From IMG/VR virus record IMGVR_UViG_3300031787_000004, positions 124,001-188,000 of that record: a stretch of 64,000 bases of DNA, one strand, 5' to 3'. The notes under the pieces were generated by a model. The model saw nothing but the letters and a program-made list of their open reading frames with translations. It did not search any database and was not told the origin of the DNA. The translations under genes and the position numbers were made by a program. Positions 9,534 through 17,907 of the stretch are shown piece by piece (within the stretch, counting starts at the first letter, position 1; every line of letters starts with the position of its first letter). Source of the stretch: a virus.

Positions 9534-11294
9534 TTAACATTTAAACTTGTTTACGTTCTTAACTTTATCTTGTTTATTCCTGTAGATATTTTCGTTTCGT
9601 AAATAAAAATCAATATCACTTTTTACATAATGTATATTATTAATAAAAGGAAAGTTGGTACCGAAACCATCAGGGTCAATAAATCCATGGTCGTATAAAT
9701 CTCTCCATTTCCATAACGCCTCGTCTTCAAAATATTTTGAATTCTGTGGTAATCCGTATACTTGATTTGTTGTTGAAGTTTCAATATATGGTGACAATTG
9801 TCTTAGTTTTACTCTATGGTGTGGTTGATAATAAAGACCATACATGTTTGTCATTGAACCACCTGAAAAGGTTACAGTTGTACCCGTTTGTCCATAATCA
9901 AAAACAAATAAAGGATTAGAGAATCTGTGATATGATTCACTTATAATTCTTTCTTTTAATTCTGAACGATTGTATTCAACAAAGGCACCATGTAAAACTG
10001 TACCAACAGGTAAATCTACACCTGTTGTAAAATTATAGGTTGTTGCACTAATCGTTCTCGAGAAACCACTTGTTAATATGGACGTTTCAGTAGTTCCTGT
10101 ACCATTAAAATGTTCGTCAACCCATGTATCATGAAAATTGAATTTCCAACCAACTTTAGGTGGGTATTCAAAATAACCGTTTCTATTGGCCAAAATGGTA
10201 CTTACATAAACTTCAGTTGGTAAATAACCTAAATTATTAGTTAATCCCGTAAGAACAAATGGTTCTTTGAAATCATAAATTAATGATTCCATCATATTCC
10301 TTTCAACCAAAACATCAGAAACACCAGCACTATTTTCTAAAAGTAATTTTCTTTCGTTTTCCCAAATAGATGACTCAAATCCAATTTTGTCTAATATATA
10401 ATCTTCCCTTTCTGTTAGTGTTTTGTGTTTGTGAACGTAATAATTAGATGTGGAACCTGTTATGTCATTTCTGTCAAGACATCGTTTACCAAAAACAACT
10501 GTTGAAAGTGTTGAACCAGAGGGTAATTCGGATTTAGATATTTCTAAAACATATTTTTCAGAATTATATATTGAGTCACCAACACTTATAATTGTGAATG
10601 TTTTACCCGTGACATTTACCGCGTTATTAAAACTACCTCCGCTTAGTGTAATAAATTCACCCGATAACATTCCGTGTTCTACAGGACTTGTTAACTTGTA
10701 TGTGTTACCATTGCTTTCAACCCTAAAAGGTATTCCATCGCCTGATGTAAAACTAAAATAAGTTCCACCACTTAATGAATATTTCATCGGATAAGCACTG
10801 TCTTGACCATAAACATATGAAAGGTATATGTTCCAATTGTGATATGGTGCTTGTATGGACGATATTGAGGTGTGTTCAGTTTCTCCTGAATAAGCAAAAA
10901 TGGGACTGTACGTTGTTAATGATGAAATAGTTTGTATAGTGTTTATTTGTCTTACCACATCTTTTCTTAAAAAAGCAAATTCTTGGTAGGGTATGAAACC
11001 TGTAAAATCATTATTACCACCGTCACCAACCAAATACAGTCTTTTTAATAATGGATTATATTCAGATGAACCACTATAAAGATTTCTAAAAACCATTTTT
11101 AGTTTACCATGAATTTTATAGCTATTACTTTCGTTCCTTTCTTTATTAAAGAGCTCCGCGTTACTTAGAATAATTGTTCTGTCACCTTCTCTTAAAAGAT
11201 TCTCAGTTTCCTCTAACCCAACACGAATTGTTTGGTCTTCATTGATTGAACCAAAAAATTTTTTAGATGGTAATATAATCCTTTTTTTATCCAT
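9534..11294 (-). CDS. Baseplate/tail structural protein, unknown (586 aa)
   Basis: 586 residues, starting MDKKRIILPSKKFFGSINED. The first 100 residues are mixed alpha/beta and contain the stretch RLYLVGDGGNNDFTGFIPYQ. The middle has short Gly/Thr/Ser-rich beta segments (LSGGTYFSFTSGDG). The final 80 residues are rich in aromatic and charged residues. Its start overlaps the stop of the 1374-residue gene by one base. By gene order after the gp6-like gene it could stand where T4 gp8 does, but I see no sequence support for that identity. Confidence 0.55.
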   Translation of the reverse strand: MDKKRIILPSKKFFGSINEDQTIRVGLEETENLLREGDRTIILSNAELFNKERNESNSYKIHGKLKMVFRNLYSGSSEYNPLLKRLYLVGDGGNNDFTGFIPYQEFAFLRKDVVRQINTIQTISSLTTYSPIFAYSGETEHTSISSIQAPYHNWNIYLSYVYGQDSAYPMKYSLSGGTYFSFTSGDGIPFRVESNGNTYKLTSPVEHGMLSGEFITLSGGSFNNAVNVTGKTFTIISVGDSIYNSEKYVLEISKSELPSGSTLSTVVFGKRCLDRNDITGSTSNYYVHKHKTLTEREDYILDKIGFESSIWENERKLLLENSAGVSDVLVERNMMESLIYDFKEPFVLTGLTNNLGYLPTEVYVSTILANRNGYFEYPPKVGWKFNFHDTWVDEHFNGTGTTETSILTSGFSRTISATTYNFTTGVDLPVGTVLHGAFVEYNRSELKERIISESYHRFSNPLFVFDYGQTGTTVTFSGGSMTNMYGLYYQPHHRVKLRQLSPYIETSTTNQVYGLPQNSKYFEDEALWKWRDLYDHGFIDPDGFGTNFPFINNIHYVKSDIDFYLRNENIYRNKQDKVKNVNKFKC

Positions 11295-14200
11295 TATTCT
11301 TGAGATGGGAACGCACCTTTTGGTCCAAATAATTTTATAAATTTATCAACCGCAGTTGCGCCTGGTCTTAATCCAAAATAAAATAAGAATGGTGTTGATA
11401 ATATTTGTTTATTACCAGTATAATTTACTTGTGTTGGTTTTAATATAAAATCAACATCATTATTCCACGGTTTTGAAGCCCATCCCCCCACCTCTCCAAC
11501 TCTAATCCACAAAGTACCTGCATCCGGTGATAAAGTGGTTCCTGATGTTATATGTAAAACAGTAAACCCTTCCTCTTGATTGTTGTAGTTTAGATGCACG
11601 TCGTTTGTATCTTCAACATCAAACGAACCATCGTTAACATCAGCACCTGCGATTGTGAATGTATCTCCCGAATATGTTTTTGTCATCGGAAATAAAACAT
11701 AATTATATGTTGAATCACCCGTAAACGCATAATTATACGTCATTCCTTGTAATCTCTGAGAAACAACAGTGGCATAATCCCAAGATTGTCCATATCCTTC
11801 ACCAAAACCTTGTCCGTCCTTATCCCAATAAAAAAATGGAACAATTTGTGACGATTCTGTTAACCTACCTGGTTCATTTAGACAAACTCTAACCCTATAA
11901 CCGTCATCGTCTAAAACAAAATTTATCGGCATTGGTCCATTCGTTGTTCCGGATTGTGATTTAAATAATTGAACATAATCATCAGGGTCAAGAATTACAG
12001 GACTGTATTGACCATAATATCTATTTTGTAAATCAAATTCCTCAATACCGGCTTCATTGTTAATTGATATTAATTGTAAAACGTCACCATTTAATATTTC
12101 TTTATTAGTGTTAAACGGGTAGTATGAAGTGTATCCATTATTAGAGAAAAAATCTTTATAATTATAATTGGCGTTTGTGTCAAGTCTGTAATTAATGTAA
12201 AGACCCAACATTTCTTTAAAATTTTGATACGATGTTGAACCTATACTTCTAACAATAGAGCAATTTGGGTCTAATGTTGGGTCTACACAAATTTCTTTAA
12301 TAAATTCATCTCTTGGACCTAAATCCATTATTGTTGTTGGGTGTCTTAGGGTACTGAATTCAGAACCTGATGCCGTTTTTTGGAAAATCGAGCCGTTCCA
12401 TTTTGTGGACCTGTAATAAAATTTTTTTACTGCGTCATTTGATGTTTTTTCTGAAACTTTATAATATAGTAAATTTTGACAGTAATTGGTCCCTCTGACG
12501 TTCAAATCTAAAGTTTCTTCATTGTCCCATCTCACTCTAGCTTTGAAAGGGAACATATAAAGAGAACCCGCTAACCAGTTGTCAAAAAAGGAATAATTAG
12601 CAATACCTTCGCAGAAAACTTTATTTACCAATTTTCTTCTTGCATATTCTCTGATTAATTTAAATTGTACATCTCTATTGTCTGTATGAGCCGCGGGAAT
12701 TACTGTGTAAACACCAAATCTAAATTCAGAAAAACCACTTCTCGTGTCACATTTTATCGAACAAGGGTTTTTGGACAAGTCATTAGCTGCTGCTTGTCCA
12801 ACTACCATTAAGTTTAAATTATTACAATTTGTACCAGGGTTTGCCGTTGTTCCACTATAATCGGCAGTAGTACCGCTTGCACAGTAACTTATTTTTACAA
12901 TACCACTATCGTCATATATTGTATTTTGAGATAAACACCCTTCGGGTAAAGATGTGGAATCAAACGAGCTTGTTGTTGAACCGGTTATCGGGTAATTTGA
13001 ATCGTATATTTCGTAAGTGAATCCCGACCAAACATAATCTTTTGGGATTGTTGGGTCGTTCCATTGTAACCACGAATTTGCGGACGCTAAATCTCTACCT
13101 AAAACACCTGTTGTTGAACCACAAGTATAGTTTCTGTAAAGAAAAGTATAACTATTTCCTGTTGTTAATCCACTTAATGCTGTAATATCGGCCGTTTGTG
13201 CACCTGAATGAGCTAGATAAGAAGTAACCCTTATGTAATAATTTCTATTAGGATTTACTATTATATTGTTTATAATTGTTGATAATGATTGTCCATACGT
13301 GTAACCCGTATAATAATAAGATGTTAAACCACTTGAGGGTGATTCACTTAAAAAATATTCTCTTTCAGTTGGGTCATAGTCACATATAAAAATATCTGTC
13401 ACCGTGGAATCACAGGTTCCTGTTACCACGGGTACACCATCTCCACCAGCGTAGGACATAGAACCATCTCTAGCGCAAACACCTGTAACTGATGACCCAC
13501 TAAATGGTATTGATTGGGATTGAATTGAGTTATTAGTACAATCTCTCCAAGTATAGGTGGTTGTGCCAGTAGTTGGTGGTGGTAAAGTGTATGTTGTACA
13601 ATTAACCAAAAAAGTAAGTTTGTCTCGAACCGCGGTACCACTAGCGACTTTTTGATATATGTTAGAAGGGTCGGTGTCAGTCGACGAATCTTCCGTAAAA
13701 ACTTGAATTTCATCACAAGATTCACATTCGGGATATATTGTTAAACTTAATCTTACTGTTCCCAATGCTTGTAATGGTTCAATAATTGATTCATCCCACC
13801 CGTCAAAAGGTGCCCAATAAAAAGTCCATCCTAAAATATTCCAAGGACCAATTCTAACTTTTTCATAAATTAATTGAAATGGAGCAATGATAATTTGAAC
13901 AGCACCAACAAAGGCGGTATATATGACTCTTTCGAACGCATTAATAATAATCGCCAAAAGAATTGCAAAACTAAACTTTCTCCACGCATAATTTATTGGT
14001 GGGGTGACAACACTTGATTCGCAATCTTCTTCCGCTTTTGGTGCAATATCTTTTATACCTAAAAAGTTGTCTTTACCACCTTTAAAATGCCCACCCATGT
14101 AAGATGTTACAGTGTAGACTTTGTTATATGTAAATCTATAGAAATAATCCTCAGGATAATAACTTCCATAAGTCTGATTGAATATTACTGATGAACTTGT

Positions 14201-15418
14201 GGCTGAAGTTGGGTAGTCGTCCCAATTTAATGAAAACGCATATGAACCATCAACGTCGGAATTGTACTCCCTAATGTTTGGTATCAAATAACTAGCAACA
14301 TATCTAACCCTACCTAAAGTTTCATTTTTACCTGATATTCTGAATCTATAACAAGCCGATGTTGGTATTCCTTTGTTAGGGTCATTTGTTGTTTCATTTT
14401 CACCAAATTCATTTGTGTACACAAAATCCATGTTCATGGGTAATGGGACCACAAATGAACCATCGTCCTCGATATCTTCTTGTATTTCGTATCTCTCAAG
14501 TATTGGTCGACCACTACTGTCTTTATTTGGTGTAAACCTTATTATTTCAATAACAGCATCAAATGTGGTTAAATCACATTTTCGACCCATCTCACCTCTT
14601 GGTCTACAATTTTTATTTATTGTATTTTTACCTTTATCCGAATATATTGAACCTAATAGATACGCTTTTGGCTCTACTTTAACCCCTTTACTTGATAAAT
14701 CAAAATCAGTTCTGGTTAATCCAATTTCACATAAATCTTCGTTACCCCAAAAAGGATAAACTTCTATAGTTTGATTAAAAGAAACTATTTGAGGTAAAGT
14801 GTCTAAATCATTTGACGCTTTGTACGAATATGTATTTTTGAATTTGTCAACACCTAAACCTTGTCTAATAAAATCGTCAGGTCTAAGTGAAAAACACCCA
14901 ATATCAGATAAATCTACATCAACATGAATTGTTTGTGTCCCTACAGGAACACCCCAAATCATGAAGTCACCAGCATCGTTTGTTTTTACAGTGTATTTGT
15001 AATATTTTTCATAAACCTCAAGAACCTCTTCTCTCGTTAAAATATCTTTTTGGTCAGGGAATGTACCGGTTGGTTCGTGTCCACCGTGTTGTTTTCGACT
15101 TGGTAAAAGATTATATCTATATCCTTCATCATTTTTACTATCTACCGTGGTAAATGGATATAACTCAGAAATTACGGGGTCGTTTGAATCTTCTTCGGAT
15201 ATTGGAATGAAAATAGAAACTCTAGCATTTGGAACACCGAATCCATTGTTTACAAAGATTCTTCCACAAACAACACCATAGTCCGCACACATTGAGGAGT
15301 ATACCTCCGTCTGTGTGAATTTAAGGGATAATATTTCCAATAAGTCAAAGTCGTTTTTTAATTCGACAACAACTTTTTGGTCTTTACCTATATTTGTGGA
15401 AATTCTGTGTTTCTGCAT
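11294..15418 (-). CDS. Very large baseplate protein with carboxypeptidase-regulatory-like domain and a hydrophobic segment
   Basis: 1374 residues. Residues 45-185 carry the pattern of a CarboxypepD_reg/Cna-B-like beta sandwich: GRIFVNNGFGVPNARVSIFI and later DAGDFMIWGVPVGTQTIHVD. Around residues 480-515 there is a strongly hydrophobic run (FAILLAIIINAFERVIYTAF and IIIAPFQLI) resembling one or two membrane helices, unusual for a structural protein. Many Cys residues follow in a Thr/Ser/Gly-rich region. The C-terminal 400 residues are aromatic-rich. It lies directly after the gp6-like gene, in the slot of T4 gp7, but no gp7-specific motif is visible. Other possibilities are a membrane-contacting baseplate protein or a fibre-anchor protein. 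Confidence 0.55.
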   Translation of the reverse strand: MQKHRISTNIGKDQKVVVELKNDFDLLEILSLKFTQTEVYSSMCADYGVVCGRIFVNNGFGVPNARVSIFIPISEEDSNDPVISELYPFTTVDSKNDEGYRYNLLPSRKQHGGHEPTGTFPDQKDILTREEVLEVYEKYYKYTVKTNDAGDFMIWGVPVGTQTIHVDVDLSDIGCFSLRPDDFIRQGLGVDKFKNTYSYKASNDLDTLPQIVSFNQTIEVYPFWGNEDLCEIGLTRTDFDLSSKGVKVEPKAYLLGSIYSDKGKNTINKNCRPRGEMGRKCDLTTFDAVIEIIRFTPNKDSSGRPILERYEIQEDIEDDGSFVVPLPMNMDFVYTNEFGENETTNDPNKGIPTSACYRFRISGKNETLGRVRYVASYLIPNIREYNSDVDGSYAFSLNWDDYPTSATSSSVIFNQTYGSYYPEDYFYRFTYNKVYTVTSYMGGHFKGGKDNFLGIKDIAPKAEEDCESSVVTPPINYAWRKFSFAILLAIIINAFERVIYTAFVGAVQIIIAPFQLIYEKVRIGPWNILGWTFYWAPFDGWDESIIEPLQALGTVRLSLTIYPECESCDEIQVFTEDSSTDTDPSNIYQKVASGTAVRDKLTFLVNCTTYTLPPPTTGTTTYTWRDCTNNSIQSQSIPFSGSSVTGVCARDGSMSYAGGDGVPVVTGTCDSTVTDIFICDYDPTEREYFLSESPSSGLTSYYYTGYTYGQSLSTIINNIIVNPNRNYYIRVTSYLAHSGAQTADITALSGLTTGNSYTFLYRNYTCGSTTGVLGRDLASANSWLQWNDPTIPKDYVWSGFTYEIYDSNYPITGSTTSSFDSTSLPEGCLSQNTIYDDSGIVKISYCASGTTADYSGTTANPGTNCNNLNLMVVGQAAANDLSKNPCSIKCDTRSGFSEFRFGVYTVIPAAHTDNRDVQFKLIREYARRKLVNKVFCEGIANYSFFDNWLAGSLYMFPFKARVRWDNEETLDLNVRGTNYCQNLLYYKVSEKTSNDAVKKFYYRSTKWNGSIFQKTASGSEFSTLRHPTTIMDLGPRDEFIKEICVDPTLDPNCSIVRSIGSTSYQNFKEMLGLYINYRLDTNANYNYKDFFSNNGYTSYYPFNTNKEILNGDVLQLISINNEAGIEEFDLQNRYYGQYSPVILDPDDYVQLFKSQSGTTNGPMPINFVLDDDGYRVRVCLNEPGRLTESSQIVPFFYWDKDGQGFGEGYGQSWDYATVVSQRLQGMTYNYAFTGDSTYNYVLFPMTKTYSGDTFTIAGADVNDGSFDVEDTNDVHLNYNNQEEGFTVLHITSGTTLSPDAGTLWIRVGEVGGWASKPWNNDVDFILKPTQVNYTGNKQILSTPFLFYFGLRPGATAVDKFIKLFGPKGAFPSQE

Positions 15419-15423
15419 TATTC

Positions 15424-15431
15424 TATAAATA
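15424..15431 (-). promoter_or_regulatory. TATTTATA motif before the 1374-residue gene
   Basis: Minus-strand TATTTATA flanked as TCTATTTATAGAA, 5 bases before the ATG at 15418, in the only sizeable gap (52 bases) inside the baseplate block. A second AT-rich match (TATTTATT) lies about 25 bases further upstream. Confidence 0.45.
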
Positions 15432-15470
15432 GAAAATTATGGATTTCCAGAAAAATAAATAAAAATTAAA

Positions 15471-17303
15471 TTAGAATGTAGTCGTTCCTAATGTTTTTAC
15501 TCTAACTTTTATATCTTTCTGAGGAAATCTTATTTGATATATTTGGTTAGATTTCATATAGATAGTCATATCGGATTGAGCAATTTCTTTTGTGGTTGGG
15601 TCAATATATGATTGTAACACTTCAGAAGATGAATATTCTCCACCTACGTTATTGAAAACTCTTATATCGACAGCGTTTACCACTCCATTTACTTCACCTA
15701 TTGTTTTATATAAATCACCAACAAATAATGGGTCACCCATTTTTCTTTTTTCAATTGAAAAATAACTAACAGTATCCTCGATAATAGTTTTAACAATCTC
15801 TGTTTGGTTACCATTTTTATCAATAACAACGTCAATCTCTAGTGTGAAATCAACCACTTCACCGCTTTGAACTTCTAAAAAGTCATTAACCATTCGGTAC
15901 TCGGCTAAGTAAGATAAAATGTTGTTTTTTAATGTGTTTGAAACAGTATCAATAAGATTACCATTCTCATCATATGACAATAATTTAATTTTTATTTTAT
16001 TGTCTTCTTCCATCACGTTTACCTTAGCGGGAGCCCCATATGTTGATGGCATTGTCTCAATTAAAGATTTATAATCATTAAGAGTTACCGCCCTATTTTG
16101 TGCAGAGAAGTTATATGCTATCATGTTTCTAACTTCTTCAATTGTGGGTTGGTCCGCACCTCCAACAGCTGGTGTTACGTTGGTTACGGTTAAAGAATTT
16201 TGTACTTGAGTGTTCGTTGATGAGTTAGGTCCATTAATAGAAAATTCAACATTATCTACACTTGTAATAATATCAATACCGAGATTACTATCCTTACCTC
16301 CTCCAATTCTATATTTTATGAATAACGTTGTATTTGATTTCGGTAAAGCACCTAATGATAGGTTATTCAAATACGTTCCAAGACTTACTCTTAAAGTACC
16401 TTGGTTATAGTTGTCCAAATTATCCAATGGATTAACATTACCAGAACCAAATGTTACCGAAAAATAATTTTCGGGAGTATATTCTGTAATAAATTTATTT
16501 GTAACTGGAACGTATGTTCCCGATATGAAATTATCACTATCAGATGCCGATGTTGGGTCGGGCACAAATACTTTATCTTGTATTAATGATTTTACTTCGT
16601 ACCATTTATTTTCAGAACTTAAAAATTCAGAGTTAGTTGGATTATTTACAAAGTTTGTTCCCTCTTTATGAATTACTCCACTCACCCCTAATATGTTTTG
16701 TTCAGGTAAGAATATTTTTAAGAAAGGTTTTTGGTCAACTTCTGTTATAACTTTTCTATATATTCTTGTTACACCATTTACAACAGCTTCTCTTTTTACA
16801 ATTGAGTATGATATGAGTCTATTATTACCATCAAAATTTGGGATTTTTAATCTGTTTGGTTCACCTCTTTTATTGAAGGGATTTGAGAAATCAATATCGT
16901 CGATGGTTTCAAAAACTTGTCCCCCACCCGATACTTGTGCACCTGATTTTATAGTCCCCAAATAACGCTCATCTTCTTTATCTCCTCTAACAGGTACTTG
17001 TATTGTAAAATCACACAAAGAAACCGATGGTCTATTACCTGGTATTCTCATACCATATGTTTTGGCAATATGATACAATGATTGTCTTTGTTGTGCAAAA
17101 TCTAGCATTGTCTCTTGCCAAACCCTATCAATGTGAAAATGTAAATTGTCTGTCACAGCGGCATTTAAATCCAATAAAACAGAATAAATTGATGCGTCAT
17201 TTGTATTCTTAATCAAATCGGGATAATATTCCCTTGTGAGATTAACTAGTTCCTGTCTTAAACTCGCAAAGTCTCTGACGGCGTATGATATTTTTTTAGC
17301 CAT
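15471..17303 (-). CDS. gp6: Baseplate wedge protein, gp6/J-like
   Basis: 610 residues. The N-terminus (VRDFASLRQELVNLTREYYP, then LLDLNAAVTDNLHFHIDR and QRQSLYHIAKTYGMRIPGNR) is the classic start of T4 gp6-type wedge proteins: a helical region in which a DLNA-like stretch is followed by a long amphipathic helix. The central part is the beta-rich Baseplate_J region and the C-terminal part contains the ALNDYKSLIETMP-type segment (here TLNDYKSLIETMPSTYGA) seen in baseplate J proteins. In contractile tails gp6 dimers form the inner ring around the hub and transmit the signal for sheath contraction. It begins one base after the gp25-like gene stops, the usual neighbour pair. Confidence 0.88.
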   Translation of the reverse strand: MAKKISYAVRDFASLRQELVNLTREYYPDLIKNTNDASIYSVLLDLNAAVTDNLHFHIDRVWQETMLDFAQQRQSLYHIAKTYGMRIPGNRPSVSLCDFTIQVPVRGDKEDERYLGTIKSGAQVSGGGQVFETIDDIDFSNPFNKRGEPNRLKIPNFDGNNRLISYSIVKREAVVNGVTRIYRKVITEVDQKPFLKIFLPEQNILGVSGVIHKEGTNFVNNPTNSEFLSSENKWYEVKSLIQDKVFVPDPTSASDSDNFISGTYVPVTNKFITEYTPENYFSVTFGSGNVNPLDNLDNYNQGTLRVSLGTYLNNLSLGALPKSNTTLFIKYRIGGGKDSNLGIDIITSVDNVEFSINGPNSSTNTQVQNSLTVTNVTPAVGGADQPTIEEVRNMIAYNFSAQNRAVTLNDYKSLIETMPSTYGAPAKVNVMEEDNKIKIKLLSYDENGNLIDTVSNTLKNNILSYLAEYRMVNDFLEVQSGEVVDFTLEIDVVIDKNGNQTEIVKTIIEDTVSYFSIEKRKMGDPLFVGDLYKTIGEVNGVVNAVDIRVFNNVGGEYSSSEVLQSYIDPTTKEIAQSDMTIYMKSNQIYQIRFPQKDIKVRVKTLGTTTF

Positions 17304-17304
17304 A

Positions 17305-17757
17305 TTATATGTTAATAATTATAAAATCGGACGAAACAAAAGGTTCGTTATTTATGTCATAGTCAATTCGAACTTTTGCGGTATATGGTTTGGTTGAATA
17401 ATCAGAAACTCTAAACAATCTTGAGTCCTCATCTTCTTGTGGGCTCATAGATTCTTCAGGGTCTTGGTCAGCGGGTGTAACTCTAATTGATTTTATTTCT
17501 AAATTAGGTATGTATAATTTCACCGCAGTTCTTATTTCATCTTCTATCTGACCCCATGTTACAGCGTCATTTGGTTCAAAAATAAATTCATATAATCTAG
17601 TCCCAAAATCAGGTAAATAATATCTTGAACCCTTTCTTGTTAATAACAAGTGAATCAAGTTTGCACGAATCTCTCTCTCAGGGGTTTCGGTCATAACCAA
17701 AAAATCACCCTTAGGACTAATTCTGAATGGAAAATCTATACCATATGTAATCGCCAT
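17305..17757 (-). CDS. gp25: Baseplate wedge protein, gp25-like
   Basis: 150 residues, the usual family length. Contains the conserved features of the gp25/GPW family: an N-terminal FRISPKGDFLVM strand, an RANLIHLLLTRKGSRYYLPD helix and turn, the GTRLYEFIFEP segment, and a following helix and strand (EIRTAVKLYIPNLEIKSI). The EPR-like loop (here EPND) joins the sheath-like part. gp25 nucleates sheath polymerisation on the baseplate. Followed after two bases by the gp6-like gene. It is the first gene of the baseplate block and is preceded by its own octamer motif and by the nrdA terminator. Confidence 0.92.
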   Translation of the reverse strand: MAITYGIDFPFRISPKGDFLVMTETPEREIRANLIHLLLTRKGSRYYLPDFGTRLYEFIFEPNDAVTWGQIEDEIRTAVKLYIPNLEIKSIRVTPADQDPEESMSPQEDEDSRLFRVSDYSTKPYTAKVRIDYDINNEPFVSSDFIIINI

Positions 17758-17760
17758 ACT

Positions 17761-17768
17761 AATAAATA
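17761..17768 (-). promoter_or_regulatory. TATTTATT motif before the gp25-like gene
   Basis: Minus-strand TATTTATT, 3 bases before the ATG at 17757. It sits between the nrdA terminator and the baseplate block, where a new transcript for the structural genes would be expected to start. Confidence 0.5.
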
Positions 17769-17793
17769 TAACTAAAGAACAAATACTAATAAA

Positions 17794-17821
17794 TAAAAAA
17801 ATCCCAACCGAAGTTGGGATT
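17794..17821 (-). terminator. Rho-independent terminator after nrdA
   Basis: On the minus strand ATCCCAAC-TTCG-GTTGGGAT (17801-17820) forms a perfect 8-base-pair stem (one more A-T pair is possible) closed by a C(UUCG)G tetraloop, a very stable loop. Seven T follow (17794-17800). It lies about 90 bases after the nrdA stop and separates the replication operon from the gp25-gp6 block. Confidence 0.92.
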
Positions 17822-17907
17822 ATATATTGTTTGATTTTTTTGCTCCTGTATAATCAAACAAAGTAGATGTATGGTTAATTATAAAATATCAATGGAGCCA
17901 CCTACAG

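Noticed and set aside
15452-15460. Second TATTTATT as an independent promoter for the 1374-residue gene
   Set aside because: It lies in an A/T run between two genes and may be chance; the nearer copy at 15424 was preferred.
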